Below, piece by piece: positions 1-6,994 of a DNA stretch of 13,932 nt. The notes beneath the pieces were generated by a model, which saw nothing but the letters and a program-made list of their open reading frames with translations, made no database searches and was not told the origin of the DNA. The DNA is taken from contig CALMOO010000596.1 in NCBI GenBank assembly GCA_937871705.1, forward strand, positions 1 through 13,932. The letters run 5' to 3'. The first letter of the stretch is position 1. Every line of letters begins with the position of its first letter. The position numbers and the translations under genes were made by a program. This DNA comes from an uncultured Hymenobacter sp. (lineage in GTDB: Bacteria > Bacteroidota > Bacteroidia > Cytophagales > Hymenobacteraceae).

Positions 1-1
1 C

Positions 2-232
2 CGCCAGCCCGACGCGATGATAGCCGATGCCAACGTGGCCATTGGCCAGGTGCTGCGCATGGTGCGCGAAGGGCAGGTGCGCAGCCAGCAAGGCACCGAC
101 GTGGCCATTCGGGCCGACACCGTGTGTATTCACGGCGACGGCGCCCACGCCCTGGAGTTTGCCCAGCGCTTGCACGGCGCCCTGCGCGAGGCCGGCGTGC
201 GGGTGCAGGCCGGTTTTAGCGACAAGCACTAA
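2..232 (+). CDS. pxpA: 5-oxoprolinase subunit PxpA (LamB/YcsF family), 3' end only
   Basis: This is the C-terminal part (76 residues) of a LamB/YcsF-family protein; the 5' end lies outside the window. The family subunit PxpA acts with PxpB and PxpC in the cytoplasm to hydrolyse 5-oxoproline to glutamate using ATP. The visible sequence has the family's C-terminal pattern: ADANVAIGQVLRMVREGQV, then a block resembling ADTVCIHGDGAHALEFAQRL and a final short helix and strand. The reading frame is open from the window edge to the TAA at 230-232. That stop overlaps the ATG of the next gene by one base (TAATG), which suggests translational coupling. The NRAMP-like neighbour fits the Bacillus ycsF-ycsG arrangement. 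PxpB and PxpC are not visible and may lie upstream. Family assignment is firm; the complete enzyme activity is inferred. Confidence 0.9.
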   Translation, partial: RQPDAMIADANVAIGQVLRMVREGQVRSQQGTDVAIRADTVCIHGDGAHALEFAQRLHGALREAGVRVQAGFSDKH

Positions 233-1440
233 TGCGGGCGCGCAACTGGCGTTCGCTGGGCGGGGCCAGCCTGGGGGCGGCGTTTCTGATGGCCAACTCG
301 TCTATCGGGCCGGGCTTTCTGACCCAAACCACGGTTTTTACCCAGCAGCTGCTCACGAGCTTCGGCTTCGTGATTCTGGTGTCGGTGGTGCTCGATGTGG
401 GGGCCCAACTCAATACCTGGCGTATCCTCACGGTGAGCGAGTTGCGGGCCCAGGACCTGGCCAACCGGCTGCTGCCCGGCCTGGGGTATTTTCTGGCGGC
501 GATGGTTATTCTAGGCGGCTTTGCCTTCAATATCGGCAACATTGCCGGCTGTGGGCTGGGGCTGAACGTGCTCACGGGCCTGTCGTTTGCGCAGGGCGCT
601 GTTATTAGCTGTGGGGTGGCGCTAGTGCTGTTTTGGGTGCGCGAAATCGGCAAGATGCTCGACGGCTTTACCAAAATTCTCGGCACGGTCAAGATTTTGC
701 TTACGCTGGGCATTGCCTTCAGCGCGCACCCGCCGCTGCTGCAAGCGCTGCACCACACGCTGCTGCCCGCCAAGCTTAGTGCGGCGGCCATCGTCACCAT
801 CGTGGGCGGCACGGTGGGCGGCTACATTACGTTTTCGGGGGCGCACCGCTTGCTCGATGCCGGCATTAAAGGCCTTGAGAACCAGGCGGAAGTGACGCGC
901 AGCGCCATCAGCGGCATTGTTATTTCCACCATCATGCGGTTTGTGCTGTTTCTGGCCATCGTGGGCGTGCTCAGCCGCGGGGCGGTGCTCAACGCCGACA
1001 ACCCGGCGGCCGGCGTGTTCCGCTCGGCGGCCGGCGAGGCGGGCTTTCGCATATTCGGCGTCATTTTGTGGAGCGCAGCCATCTCGTCGGTGGTGGGGGC
1101 GGCCTACACGTCGGTCTCGTTTTTCAAAACCTTCCACCCAGTGTTTGCCCGCCACGAGCGAGTGTGCATCTCGGCGTTTATCGTGCTTTCAACCAGCGTG
1201 TTTGTGCTGGTGGGCAAGCCCGCGCAGCTGCTGGTTTTTGCGGGTGCCATCAACGGGCTCATCCTGCCCATCGCGCTTGGCATTGTGCTGGTGGCGGCCA
1301 CCAGCCGCCGGCTCATGGGCACCTACCGCCACCCCCGCTGGATGCTGGCCGCCGGCTGGGTCGTGGTGCTGGTAATGGGCAGCCTGAGCGTGCCGGTGCT
1401 GGTGCAGCAAATCGGCGCCCTCTTGCCCGGCACCCGCTAA
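232..1440 (+). CDS. NRAMP-fold membrane transporter, YcsG-like
   Basis: This 402-residue protein is almost wholly hydrophobic, with about eleven predicted membrane segments, and belongs to the NRAMP-like (SLC11/APC fold) group that includes Bacillus YcsG. The first helix carries the unwound-looking segment SSIGPGFLTQ (about residues 23-32). The sixth-helix region carries GGYITFSGAHRLLDAG (about 196-211). Classical metal-transporting NRAMPs have DPGN and MPH motifs at these two places, and both are missing here. A divalent-metal role is therefore doubtful. Because the start codon overlaps the stop of pxpA, I infer a permease for 5-oxoproline or a related compound in the inner membrane, but no substrate can be read from the sequence. 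The alternative is an NRAMP-related cation carrier with changed specificity. The start ATG is fixed by the TAATG overlap. Confidence 0.88.
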   Translation: MRARNWRSLGGASLGAAFLMANSSIGPGFLTQTTVFTQQLLTSFGFVILVSVVLDVGAQLNTWRILTVSELRAQDLANRLLPGLGYFLAAMVILGGFAFNIGNIAGCGLGLNVLTGLSFAQGAVISCGVALVLFWVREIGKMLDGFTKILGTVKILLTLGIAFSAHPPLLQALHHTLLPAKLSAAAIVTIVGGTVGGYITFSGAHRLLDAGIKGLENQAEVTRSAISGIVISTIMRFVLFLAIVGVLSRGAVLNADNPAAGVFRSAAGEAGFRIFGVILWSAAISSVVGAAYTSVSFFKTFHPVFARHERVCISAFIVLSTSVFVLVGKPAQLLVFAGAINGLILPIALGIVLVAATSRRLMGTYRHPRWMLAAGWVVVLVMGSLSVPVLVQQIGALLPGTR

Positions 1441-1525
1441 GGGTGGAGCCCTTACGGTTGCCCTACCCCCGTCCGACACGGCCCCTTTGCTGTGAAAAGC
1501 CGGACTTGCTTCTGGGCGGTAGGCT

Positions 1526-2233
1526 TTAAAAGGGCTGCTCCAATATCTCGCGCAAATCGAGAAGGCGCCGGGCAACCTGGGCCAGACTGTCGGCGGGCAC
1601 CGGAATGTGGGTGCCGTGGCGCGCAAACAGGTAGCGCACCAGCGCCGTTAGGGCCTGCACTTCTTCCTGCACCTGCGTGCGCAGGCGCTGCCACTCCCAT
1701 TCGCCGCCGGGCTGGCTGAGGTAAAAGTGACGCGCCACAATAGTTTGGCTAACCAACTCCCCCAACTGCTCCAGCACACGCTGCTCATTGGTGCTAAGAA
1801 TACGGGGCTTATAGTCGATAATGCACAAGGCGCCGATGGTGTGCTGGTCGGGCATGCGCAAGGGCGCCGCCGCATAAAACCGCACTTGATTGGCGAGGGC
1901 GGCCTGGGCCGCCTGTCTCGTGATTAAGGGGTTGGATTCAGATGCTAAATCAGAGTAAACCACGGCCCGATCGTGCAGAATGGCCGTGGCACACAAGGCT
2001 TCCTGGCGAGGCTGTATCTTGCTGCCAGGCATGCCATAATTAGCCTTGTAGTGCACGTCCAGCTCATCGACCAGGGCAATCAGGGAAACGGGCAGGCTGA
2101 AGATACGTGCCGCAAGCGCTACGAATTCATCGAAAACGGTTTCGTGCAAGGAGTGCAAAATATCGTAGTGCCGCAGGGTTTGCAGCCGCTCGGCCTCGTC
2201 GGGTGGGAGGAGCATTGGGGAAAGAGTAGCCAT
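1526..2233 (-). CDS. Single GAF-domain protein
   Basis: This 235-residue soluble protein has the typical start of a free-standing bacterial GAF protein: DEAERLQTLRHYDILHSLHE (about 12-31), followed by the GAF domain at about 32-166 with SLIALVDE, the ALCATAI strand/helix segment, RFYAAAPLRMPD and GALCIIDYKPR. The last ~65 residues are helical and charged and contain no recognisable kinase, GGDEF or HTH output domain. GAF domains bind small molecules or serve as dimerising sensory modules. With no attached output, this protein probably works through a partner. The ligand is unknown. No Shine-Dalgarno sequence precedes the ATG at 2231-2233 (in gene sense CACCACCT directly before it), which is normal for this phylum. 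The gene converges on the NRAMP-like gene, and about 85 bp between them show no convincing terminator. Confidence 0.85.
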   Translation of the reverse strand: MATLSPMLLPPDEAERLQTLRHYDILHSLHETVFDEFVALAARIFSLPVSLIALVDELDVHYKANYGMPGSKIQPRQEALCATAILHDRAVVYSDLASESNPLITRQAAQAALANQVRFYAAAPLRMPDQHTIGALCIIDYKPRILSTNEQRVLEQLGELVSQTIVARHFYLSQPGGEWEWQRLRTQVQEEVQALTALVRYLFARHGTHIPVPADSLAQVARRLLDLREILEQPF

Positions 2234-2288
2234 AGGTGGTGAGATAACAGGACTAATTAATATTGGAAAAGTATAATCGTAGAGCTAT

Positions 2289-2322
2289 TTTATGCGTAAT
2301 AATACAAAATAAAGCGCATAAA
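2289..2322. repeat. 8-bp inverted repeat in AT-rich region upstream of the GAF gene
   Basis: The 235-bp gap 2234-2468 is AT-rich on its left half, unlike the rest of the window. It contains TTTATGCG at 2289-2296 and its exact inverse CGCATAAA at 2315-2322, with an 18-base spacer. It lies 56 bases upstream of the GAF start codon, so it could be a binding site in that gene's promoter. No clear -7/-33 pair is visible nearby. The right half of the gap (2374-2466) holds a second weak inverted pair, AAAGCTTCT and AGAAGCTTT, about 75 bases apart, and one GGGGGTAG copy. A chance origin cannot be excluded. Confidence 0.3.
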
Positions 2323-2468
2323 CAAGCTGCTCAACCCACAAAATGGAGGCGAGTGAATAAAGAGTCAAGCCTAAAAGCTTCTCTCTGGCCCACGGGGGGT
2401 AGGGCAGCGCTACTGCGCAACCAAAATGCAGCCCTGAAAACCGGCCCTAAGCCAGGCAGAAGCTTTCC

Positions 2469-2894
2469 CTACAGCAGGCCATCGGTTTGCTGCGCGCTGC
2501 GCAGCCAGGCCTTGGCCTCGTTGATGTCGGCAAACATGCGCATTTGCAAGCGCTCGCCGAGACCCAGGTACATGGCCTGGGCCGAGAGAGCGGCCAAAGA
2601 TTCGGGGCTGACCACATTGGCGAAATGGGTGAGGCCCTGCGCCAGGGCCCGCGGGCCCCAGTCGTTCACTATCCACGACACGGCGTGGTCCCAAGGGCCT
2701 ACTACCTGACGGTTATCGTTGAGCAGGTAGGCGCAGGCATTTTCGCGCAGCGGGTGCAGGCAGGCATCAGCCCCAGCCACTACCCCCACGTACGTTTGAT
2801 AACCTATCCAATTATTATACAGCCAGTTATTGGCAGCATCGTACTCGATGGTCAGGTAAACTTTGCCGAAACCGTTAACTAATTCTGTTGACAT
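2469..2894 (-). CDS. Small STAS-like cytoplasmic protein
   Basis: This is a 141-residue protein without a signal peptide or membrane segment. Its layout resembles STAS/SpoIIAA-like small proteins common in Hymenobacter and relatives: an N-terminal strand pair (VYLTIEYDAANNWLYNNWIG, about 12-31), a central strand with YLLNDNRQVVGPW (about 56-68), a helix, and a C-terminal MRMFADINEAKAWLRS (about 118-133), where a strand ends in an acidic turn and an amphipathic helix. The family is usually of unknown function; partner-switching or stress roles have been proposed for STAS-like folds. The ATG at 2892-2894 is preceded by a good promoter candidate (2957-2990). The fold is inferred from pattern, not from a search. 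Confidence 0.7.
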   Translation of the reverse strand: MSTELVNGFGKVYLTIEYDAANNWLYNNWIGYQTYVGVVAGADACLHPLRENACAYLLNDNRQVVGPWDHAVSWIVNDWGPRALAQGLTHFANVVSPESLAALSAQAMYLGLGERLQMRMFADINEAKAWLRSAQQTDGLL

Positions 2895-2956
2895 GGTATA
2901 GGGGCCTGGGGCCCAGCCAGTGCTGCTGCCGCCAGCTGCGCCGGTGCAGCGGGGCG

Positions 2957-2990
2957 CAAAAGTAAACCGCCTGGCTTATACGCAGCCCAA
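2957..2990 (-). promoter_or_regulatory. Bacteroidota-type promoter of the STAS-like gene
   Basis: On the minus strand TACTTTTG (2957-2964) is an exact match to the -7 consensus TAnnTTTG of the primary sigma factor in Bacteroidota, and a TTG at 2988-2990 sits 23 bases upstream as a -33 element. Transcription would begin near 2950, leaving a leader of about 55 bases. The -33 element lies only two bases beyond the stop codon of the long gene starting upstream, so that gene runs into this promoter. Confidence 0.45.
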
Positions 2991-2992
2991 GC

Positions 2993-5900
2993 CTAAAAGA
3001 AGTAGCCCAGCCGGATAAGCGGCAGGCTGTCTTCGGCCGAAAAGCCATACATGGCTGCCAGCACTACCTGGGGGGTAGGGGCCAGCCATACGCCGCCCCC
3101 GTAGCCGCGGTGCCACGTGCGCGACGCCTCGCCGGGCTGCCACACGCGGCCCACATCGTGAAAGCCAAGCACACCAAAGCTGGCCGGAAACAAGTAGCTG
3201 CGAAAGCTGCCGAGCTGCACCCGCGCTTCCAGGTTGTTGTAGGCGCTTTGGCGGCCGGCAAAGCGCGTGCGGCCGTAGCCGCGTAGGTTGCTGAGGCCGC
3301 CCAGCGTAGCCGCCTGAAAAAACTCGTATTCGCCCAGGTTGAAGGCGCCGCCTACCCGCGCCGCCAGCGTTAAGCGCACGGGCAACTGGAAGCTGCGGTA
3401 CAGCATCAGGTCGGAGGTGAGCCGGGTGAGCGGCCGGGCTGCCTCGTTGAGAGGGCGCAGGGCCGTTAGCTCGGTGAGCCAGTGCACGCCCTGCGGGAAG
3501 AGGTCGCGCGCCCCGGGGCTGCGCAGCTCGTAGCCCAGCTGCAGGCCCCCGTAGTGCTTGGCCGCGAACAGCGTGGCCGGGTGCAGGCGCTCGTCGGCCA
3601 GCTGGCTGAGCACCCGGCCGGGCGTATCTTCTACCTCAGCCGCTTGGTAGAGCGGGCCGCCAAACACGTGCAGGCGCGGGCTAAGCGCCCGCCGCAGCAG
3701 CGCGGAGGCCGTGATGTTGCGAAAGCGCACGCGGTAGTAGTGCGAGCGCGGGTCTTGGCCGTCGGCCAGGGTAGTATTGTTGCCCAGGCCGTAGAAGTTG
3801 CGCACGTAGTTGGGGGCTTGCACGGTGGCGTGCAGCAGCAGGTCGAACGGCCCCACTAGGTGCGTAAACGTGCCTTCGTAGCCAAAGCTGAAAGCCAGCG
3901 TGCGCAAGGCCACGTTGCCGGTCAGCAGCTGGGTAGTAGCCCAAGGCAGCTTGCCAAAGCCTGGCCGCCGCAGCACCAGGCCCGCCCCGATAAACAAGCC
4001 GTCGTCGGCGTTGTAGCTGATGGGGTAGGAGGGTGCGGTGTAGGCATATTGAAAAGCCGTGCGATTGTACTGGTTGAGCGGCACTTGGTTGGACAGTCGC
4101 AGCGCCGTTTCGGGCCCGCGCCCGACCTGCATGCCCGCGGGCACATCGTAGACCTTGGTTTTGCGCGGCCCCACGGCCACCACCGAGCGGTCGAGCAGGC
4201 TATCGAGGCCCGCGCCGCCCACCACCCGCACCAGCGGCCCGCGCTGGCTGTGGCCGCTGAGCACAAACACATCGGCGCCGCCTTGCCCATAAAGCCTGAT
4301 TTCCTGCGTTTCGGCGGCCAGAAACGTGCGCTGATACAGCAAGGCCCCGCGCTGGCCGCCGGGCCCCAGCGCGTACATGGCCACGCGGGTGCGGTCGTCG
4401 GCGTCGCGCACCACCTCAAAGTACTCGCGCTCGTCGCTGCCGGCCACGTCCACGGTGCGCGCCAAAAAGCGGTAGTACTGCGCAGCCCACGCGGGCAGTT
4501 GGTCGCGGTGGGCCTTGAGCTTGGCCAGCACTGTGGGCCCCGAGAGGCGGTAGATAGAGTCGGGCCACTGGCGTAGCGCCTGCGCCAGCACGGCATCGGT
4601 AAGGCTGGCTTGCACCGAGTCGGCCAGGGCGCGCCAATCGGCCTGGCTCAGCTCGGTCAGGAAGGTACGGTCGAAATACCGCGCGTTGTAATTGAAGCTG
4701 TTGACGTTGTGAAAGCGGTAGTCAAACCCCTGAATACGAGGCAGTAGGTATTCTACGCTGGCGCGGTGAGGCAAAAAACCCTCATTCACAAAAAAAGCCT
4801 GGTCGCGGTCGCGGGGCACAGCCCGCAGCAGCTGCCCGCCGCCGGGGCGGGGGTAGGCCAGCCAGCGCCACTGGTCGTCGTGGCGGTCCCAGTCGGCAAG
4901 CACCATATCGAGCAGGCGCGCGCGCAGCAGGGCGCGCTGATCTACGCGGCTGCGGTTGCTGGCTTGCAGCTGCTTCAGCACATCGGCGGTACCGTACTTC
5001 TTGTTGCTCGGCCGGCCCCCAAAGCTGCGGGGCGGGGCCGGGTCGCGAGCTTCGAGCAAAGCTAGCGTGCCCGCAAACTCGGCGCGGTAGTCGCCGAGGC
5101 GCGGGTCGTCGGGCACCAGCACCAGCTGTGGGTTGGTGTGCCCTACCCCCGCCGCCTCGGCCAGCGGCGGCACGGCCAGCGCCGCATAGGGGTGAGAGGC
5201 CGAAATCTGGTCCTGCACGATGGCCGCCGCCAGGGTATGGCGCAAAAATGCCGGCACCGAGGCGTTGGTATTTTTCTCCACCGACCGCAGCACGAACTCC
5301 TGACCAGTAGCGGCGCGTAGGCGCAAAGTCTTGGTTTGCAAGCCGCCCCCGCGCTTGAGGGGGGTAAGGCCCCCTTCGGCGTGGCTCAGGTCCAGCACCG
5401 GTACGCGCACCGGCTGCTGCCACTCGCGGCGGTAGTTGCCTCCCTGCAGCCAGCGCCTAAAACGGCCGGCCTCGTACTGCGTGCTGGCTTGCACCACGGC
5501 CGTCTGGTTGCTGAAATCGAGGGGGGTAGGCGGTGAGCTGGGCGGGGGCGCGGCCGGCGCTGGCCAGCTGGTGGTATACAGCTGCTGGCCGGCCTTATCG
5601 GCCGAAGCTGCCGACCAGAAGCTGGCCTGCACAGCTCCATCTGCGGCGTAGTCGAGCCGGGCAAAGCCCGGCGCCGGCGCCACAAACTCGCCTGTTCGCG
5701 CCGGCACGGGCCGGCAAGCCGCTGCCGCGCCGCTGCCAAGGTGGTGCAGCCCCTGCGCCTCGTGGTACTGTAGGCTCGGCGCCTCGCCGCTGGCATAGGC
5801 TAGGCCGGGGTATTTGGCCAGTACTTCGAGCAGCGAGCGGCGCAGCACCCGGCCGCGCGGGTTGGGCATGGCCTCTTGCCACAGGCGGCTGCCGGCCTTC

Positions 5901-6535
5901 AGCAGCGGGTGGTAGCCCACCACTAGCAGGGGGCTGCCCGCGTGGTGTTTTAGAATATCATCGAGTTGCAAGGCCACGGCAGCGGGGTCCTGGGTTTCGC
6001 AGGCTGAGGCATCGGCGGGTTGGTCGTCGGGGTGCAGCCACCACGCCGTATTGAGCACCACGAGCGTGGGCCCGGCAGCGAGCGGCAGCTCTACCGGGCC
6101 GGGGCAGCCGCCGCTGGGCAGCACCACATCGCCGCGGGTCAGCTGGTCTTCCAGCGGTTTTTCGTGCTGGCGGCCGCTGTTGCGCAGTCGCTCGGGCCCG
6201 CCCGGCACTATGACTAGCCGCCCCGGAAAGTCCTTGAGTGCGGCCAGCACCTGCCGAAGCTGGGCCTCGGCGGCCTGCCGCTTCGGGGTGGGGGGTAGGG
6301 CCGGGCTCAGCAGCTGCTCATCGCCGAGCACCACTAGGGTGCTGCGCGCGCCCAGCGGCCCGGCCTGCGCGCGCAGCAGCAGCAAATTGGCCGCCAGCGC
6401 AGCCGTATCGCCAGCCGCCAGCCCGCCGAGCAAAAACACGGTGTGCACGGGCGCGGCGGGCTGCGCAGTTGCGGGCTGCCCTACCCCCCACATTATGCTC
6501 AGGACCCAGCAGCCAAGAATTCGGAAAGAAAGCAT
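2993..6535 (-). CDS. Outer-membrane protein: degenerate metallophosphoesterase, kinase-like middle region, BamA/TamA-like barrel
   Basis: This protein has 1180 residues from the first ATG (6533-6535). An in-frame TTG at 6581-6583 would add 16 residues, but the ATG directly begins a clean signal peptide (MLSFRILGCWVLSIMWGVGQPATA, 1-24). Residues ~30-310 follow the order of secreted Bacteroidota metallophosphoesterases, with landmarks GCPGPVELP, NTAWWLH, VVGYHPLL and SGEAPSLQYHE. However, most metal ligands are replaced: GG for GD at 37-38, GDE for GDN at 71-73, GGPE for GNHD at 112-115, and EAP for HxH at 251-253. Residues ~355-730 carry FVLRSVEKN (K421), LLDMVLADWDRHDDQWRW (DRH at 550-552) and VPRDRDQAF (D576, D578), a pattern like HipA/Fam20C-type kinases. 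Residues ~830-1180 form a surface-antigen (D15/BamA/TamA-like) barrel ending in LIRLGYFF, the aromatic terminus of outer-membrane proteins. Substrate and role are unknown. A periplasmic sensory or assembly function is only a guess. It is monocistronic by position. Confidence 0.85.
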   Translation of the reverse strand: MLSFRILGCWVLSIMWGVGQPATAQPAAPVHTVFLLGGLAAGDTAALAANLLLLRAQAGPLGARSTLVVLGDEQLLSPALPPTPKRQAAEAQLRQVLAALKDFPGRLVIVPGGPERLRNSGRQHEKPLEDQLTRGDVVLPSGGCPGPVELPLAAGPTLVVLNTAWWLHPDDQPADASACETQDPAAVALQLDDILKHHAGSPLLVVGYHPLLKAGSRLWQEAMPNPRGRVLRRSLLEVLAKYPGLAYASGEAPSLQYHEAQGLHHLGSGAAAACRPVPARTGEFVAPAPGFARLDYAADGAVQASFWSAASADKAGQQLYTTSWPAPAAPPPSSPPTPLDFSNQTAVVQASTQYEAGRFRRWLQGGNYRREWQQPVRVPVLDLSHAEGGLTPLKRGGGLQTKTLRLRAATGQEFVLRSVEKNTNASVPAFLRHTLAAAIVQDQISASHPYAALAVPPLAEAAGVGHTNPQLVLVPDDPRLGDYRAEFAGTLALLEARDPAPPRSFGGRPSNKKYGTADVLKQLQASNRSRVDQRALLRARLLDMVLADWDRHDDQWRWLAYPRPGGGQLLRAVPRDRDQAFFVNEGFLPHRASVEYLLPRIQGFDYRFHNVNSFNYNARYFDRTFLTELSQADWRALADSVQASLTDAVLAQALRQWPDSIYRLSGPTVLAKLKAHRDQLPAWAAQYYRFLARTVDVAGSDEREYFEVVRDADDRTRVAMYALGPGGQRGALLYQRTFLAAETQEIRLYGQGGADVFVLSGHSQRGPLVRVVGGAGLDSLLDRSVVAVGPRKTKVYDVPAGMQVGRGPETALRLSNQVPLNQYNRTAFQYAYTAPSYPISYNADDGLFIGAGLVLRRPGFGKLPWATTQLLTGNVALRTLAFSFGYEGTFTHLVGPFDLLLHATVQAPNYVRNFYGLGNNTTLADGQDPRSHYYRVRFRNITASALLRRALSPRLHVFGGPLYQAAEVEDTPGRVLSQLADERLHPATLFAAKHYGGLQLGYELRSPGARDLFPQGVHWLTELTALRPLNEAARPLTRLTSDLMLYRSFQLPVRLTLAARVGGAFNLGEYEFFQAATLGGLSNLRGYGRTRFAGRQSAYNNLEARVQLGSFRSYLFPASFGVLGFHDVGRVWQPGEASRTWHRGYGGGVWLAPTPQVVLAAMYGFSAEDSLPLIRLGYFF

Positions 6536-6589
6536 AGGCCAATGCTGTAAAATGGCAGAAGTCAACCAGTAGCAACTGCGCAAGCCGCC

Positions 6590-6620
6590 GAAAATTACTA
6601 GCTCACTTGTTTTTAAGCAA
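6590..6620 (-). promoter_or_regulatory. Possible promoter of the 1180-residue outer-membrane protein gene
   Basis: In gene sense, TAATTTTC (6590-6597) matches seven of the eight positions of TAnnTTTG, and a TTG (6618-6620) lies 20 bases upstream, a normal spacing. The predicted transcript would start near 6584 and give a leader of roughly 50 bases before the ATG at 6535. It would also make the TTG start at 6583 nearly leaderless, which favours the ATG. Confidence 0.35.
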
Positions 6621-6815
6621 TATATGCCTATTAAAATTCTCCTGGCGCAGCCTTGGCAAGCACCGGCCCACCGCCCGCCGCGGCTGCGCCAGGAGCTGCT
6701 GGTAGTGGTTGCGATTGATTTTAATTATGCCCGGCACCGGCTGCCAGGTGTCGGCCGCCGTTACCTTGCTGCTAGCCAGCACCAGCAGGCCAAAAAGCAG
6801 CCATTTTTTAGGCAC
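6603..6815 (-). CDS. Doubtful small secreted protein (70 residues, GTG start)
   Basis: This short open frame encodes a plausible signal peptide, MPKKWLLFGLLVLASSKVTA (1-20), followed by about 50 basic residues ending in NRHILLKNK. The only usable start is a GTG at 6813-6815 because a TAA stop lies immediately upstream. Nothing in the mature part resembles a family I know. A perfect 14-bp inverted repeat lies inside it (6639-6652 with 6682-6695), which is more typical of non-coding DNA or of a decaying gene. It lies 67 bases upstream of the large outer-membrane protein gene on the same strand. It may be a gene remnant, a real small lipid- or envelope-associated peptide, or a chance frame. Confidence 0.3.
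   Translation of the reverse strand: MPKKWLLFGLLVLASSKVTAADTWQPVPGIIKINRNHYQQLLAQPRRAVGRCLPRLRQENFNRHILLKNK
6639..6695. repeat. 14-bp perfect inverted repeat (hairpin)
   Basis: CTCCTGGCGCAGCC at 6639-6652 is followed after 29 bases by its exact inverse GGCTGCGCCAGGAG at 6682-6695. No T-run follows the stem on either strand, although AT-rich sequence (TTTTAAT in minus sense) lies just past it on the minus-strand 3' side. It could act as a terminator for minus-strand transcription, an mRNA structure in the leader region of the large envelope gene, or a remnant of a repeat element. Confidence 0.6.
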
Positions 6816-6918
6816 TTACGGAGCAGTATTTCGCCAGCTTGCCAAGCTCTGCGCAGCATTAGGTGGCAGAAAATTTCATCAGTTAGCTACCCGAATCGAA
6901 CCGGAGCCGGCTTCTGCG

Positions 6919-6930
6919 AGTATATATACT
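6919..6930. repeat. 12-bp AT palindrome upstream of the small plus-strand gene
   Basis: AGTATATATACT is a perfect 12-base palindrome, set in a GC-rich stretch about 65 bases before the ATG at 6995. Its position would suit an operator or an AT-rich upstream element. No other copy was seen. Confidence 0.35.
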
Positions 6931-6982
6931 GGCCGCGCCACCGTCGGCGCGCAGTTTACCTAATGCCCCTTTGCCACGGGGC

Positions 6983-6990
6983 TACCTTTG
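6983..6990 (+). promoter_or_regulatory. -7 element TACCTTTG directly before a start codon
   Basis: TACCTTTG matches TAnnTTTG exactly and ends four bases before the ATG at 6995-6997. With the usual distance from -7 element to transcript start, transcription would begin at or within a few bases of the start codon, so the mRNA would be leaderless or nearly so. No good TTG is found at the usual -33 distance. Confidence 0.45.
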
Positions 6991-6994
6991 CGCT

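Noticed and set aside
27..608. Long plus-strand frame overlapping pxpA and the NRAMP-like gene
   Set aside because: It is an alternative frame of two well-supported genes, and its low-complexity Arg/Pro/Ala/Gly composition is typical of shadow frames in GC-rich DNA.
1496..1527. Possible terminator between the NRAMP-like and GAF genes (AAAGCC / GGCTTT)
   Set aside because: The stem is only six base pairs with a 20-base loop and overlaps the GAF stop codon, so it is not convincing.
2263..2709. 148-residue plus-strand frame across the GAF/STAS gap
   Set aside because: Half of it is antisense to the STAS-like gene, no promoter or family signal is seen, and the other half is AT-rich gap sequence.
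3482..6572. Many 60-240-residue plus-strand frames opposite the large envelope gene (e.g. 3860-4576, 5533-6054)
   Set aside because: They lie wholly antisense to a gene with coherent domain structure, have compositional bias and show no recognisable motif.
6895..6915. GGTTCGATTC on the minus strand, resembling a tRNA T-arm
   Set aside because: The flanking bases do not form a five-pair T-stem, and no acceptor, anticodon or CCA part could be found around it.
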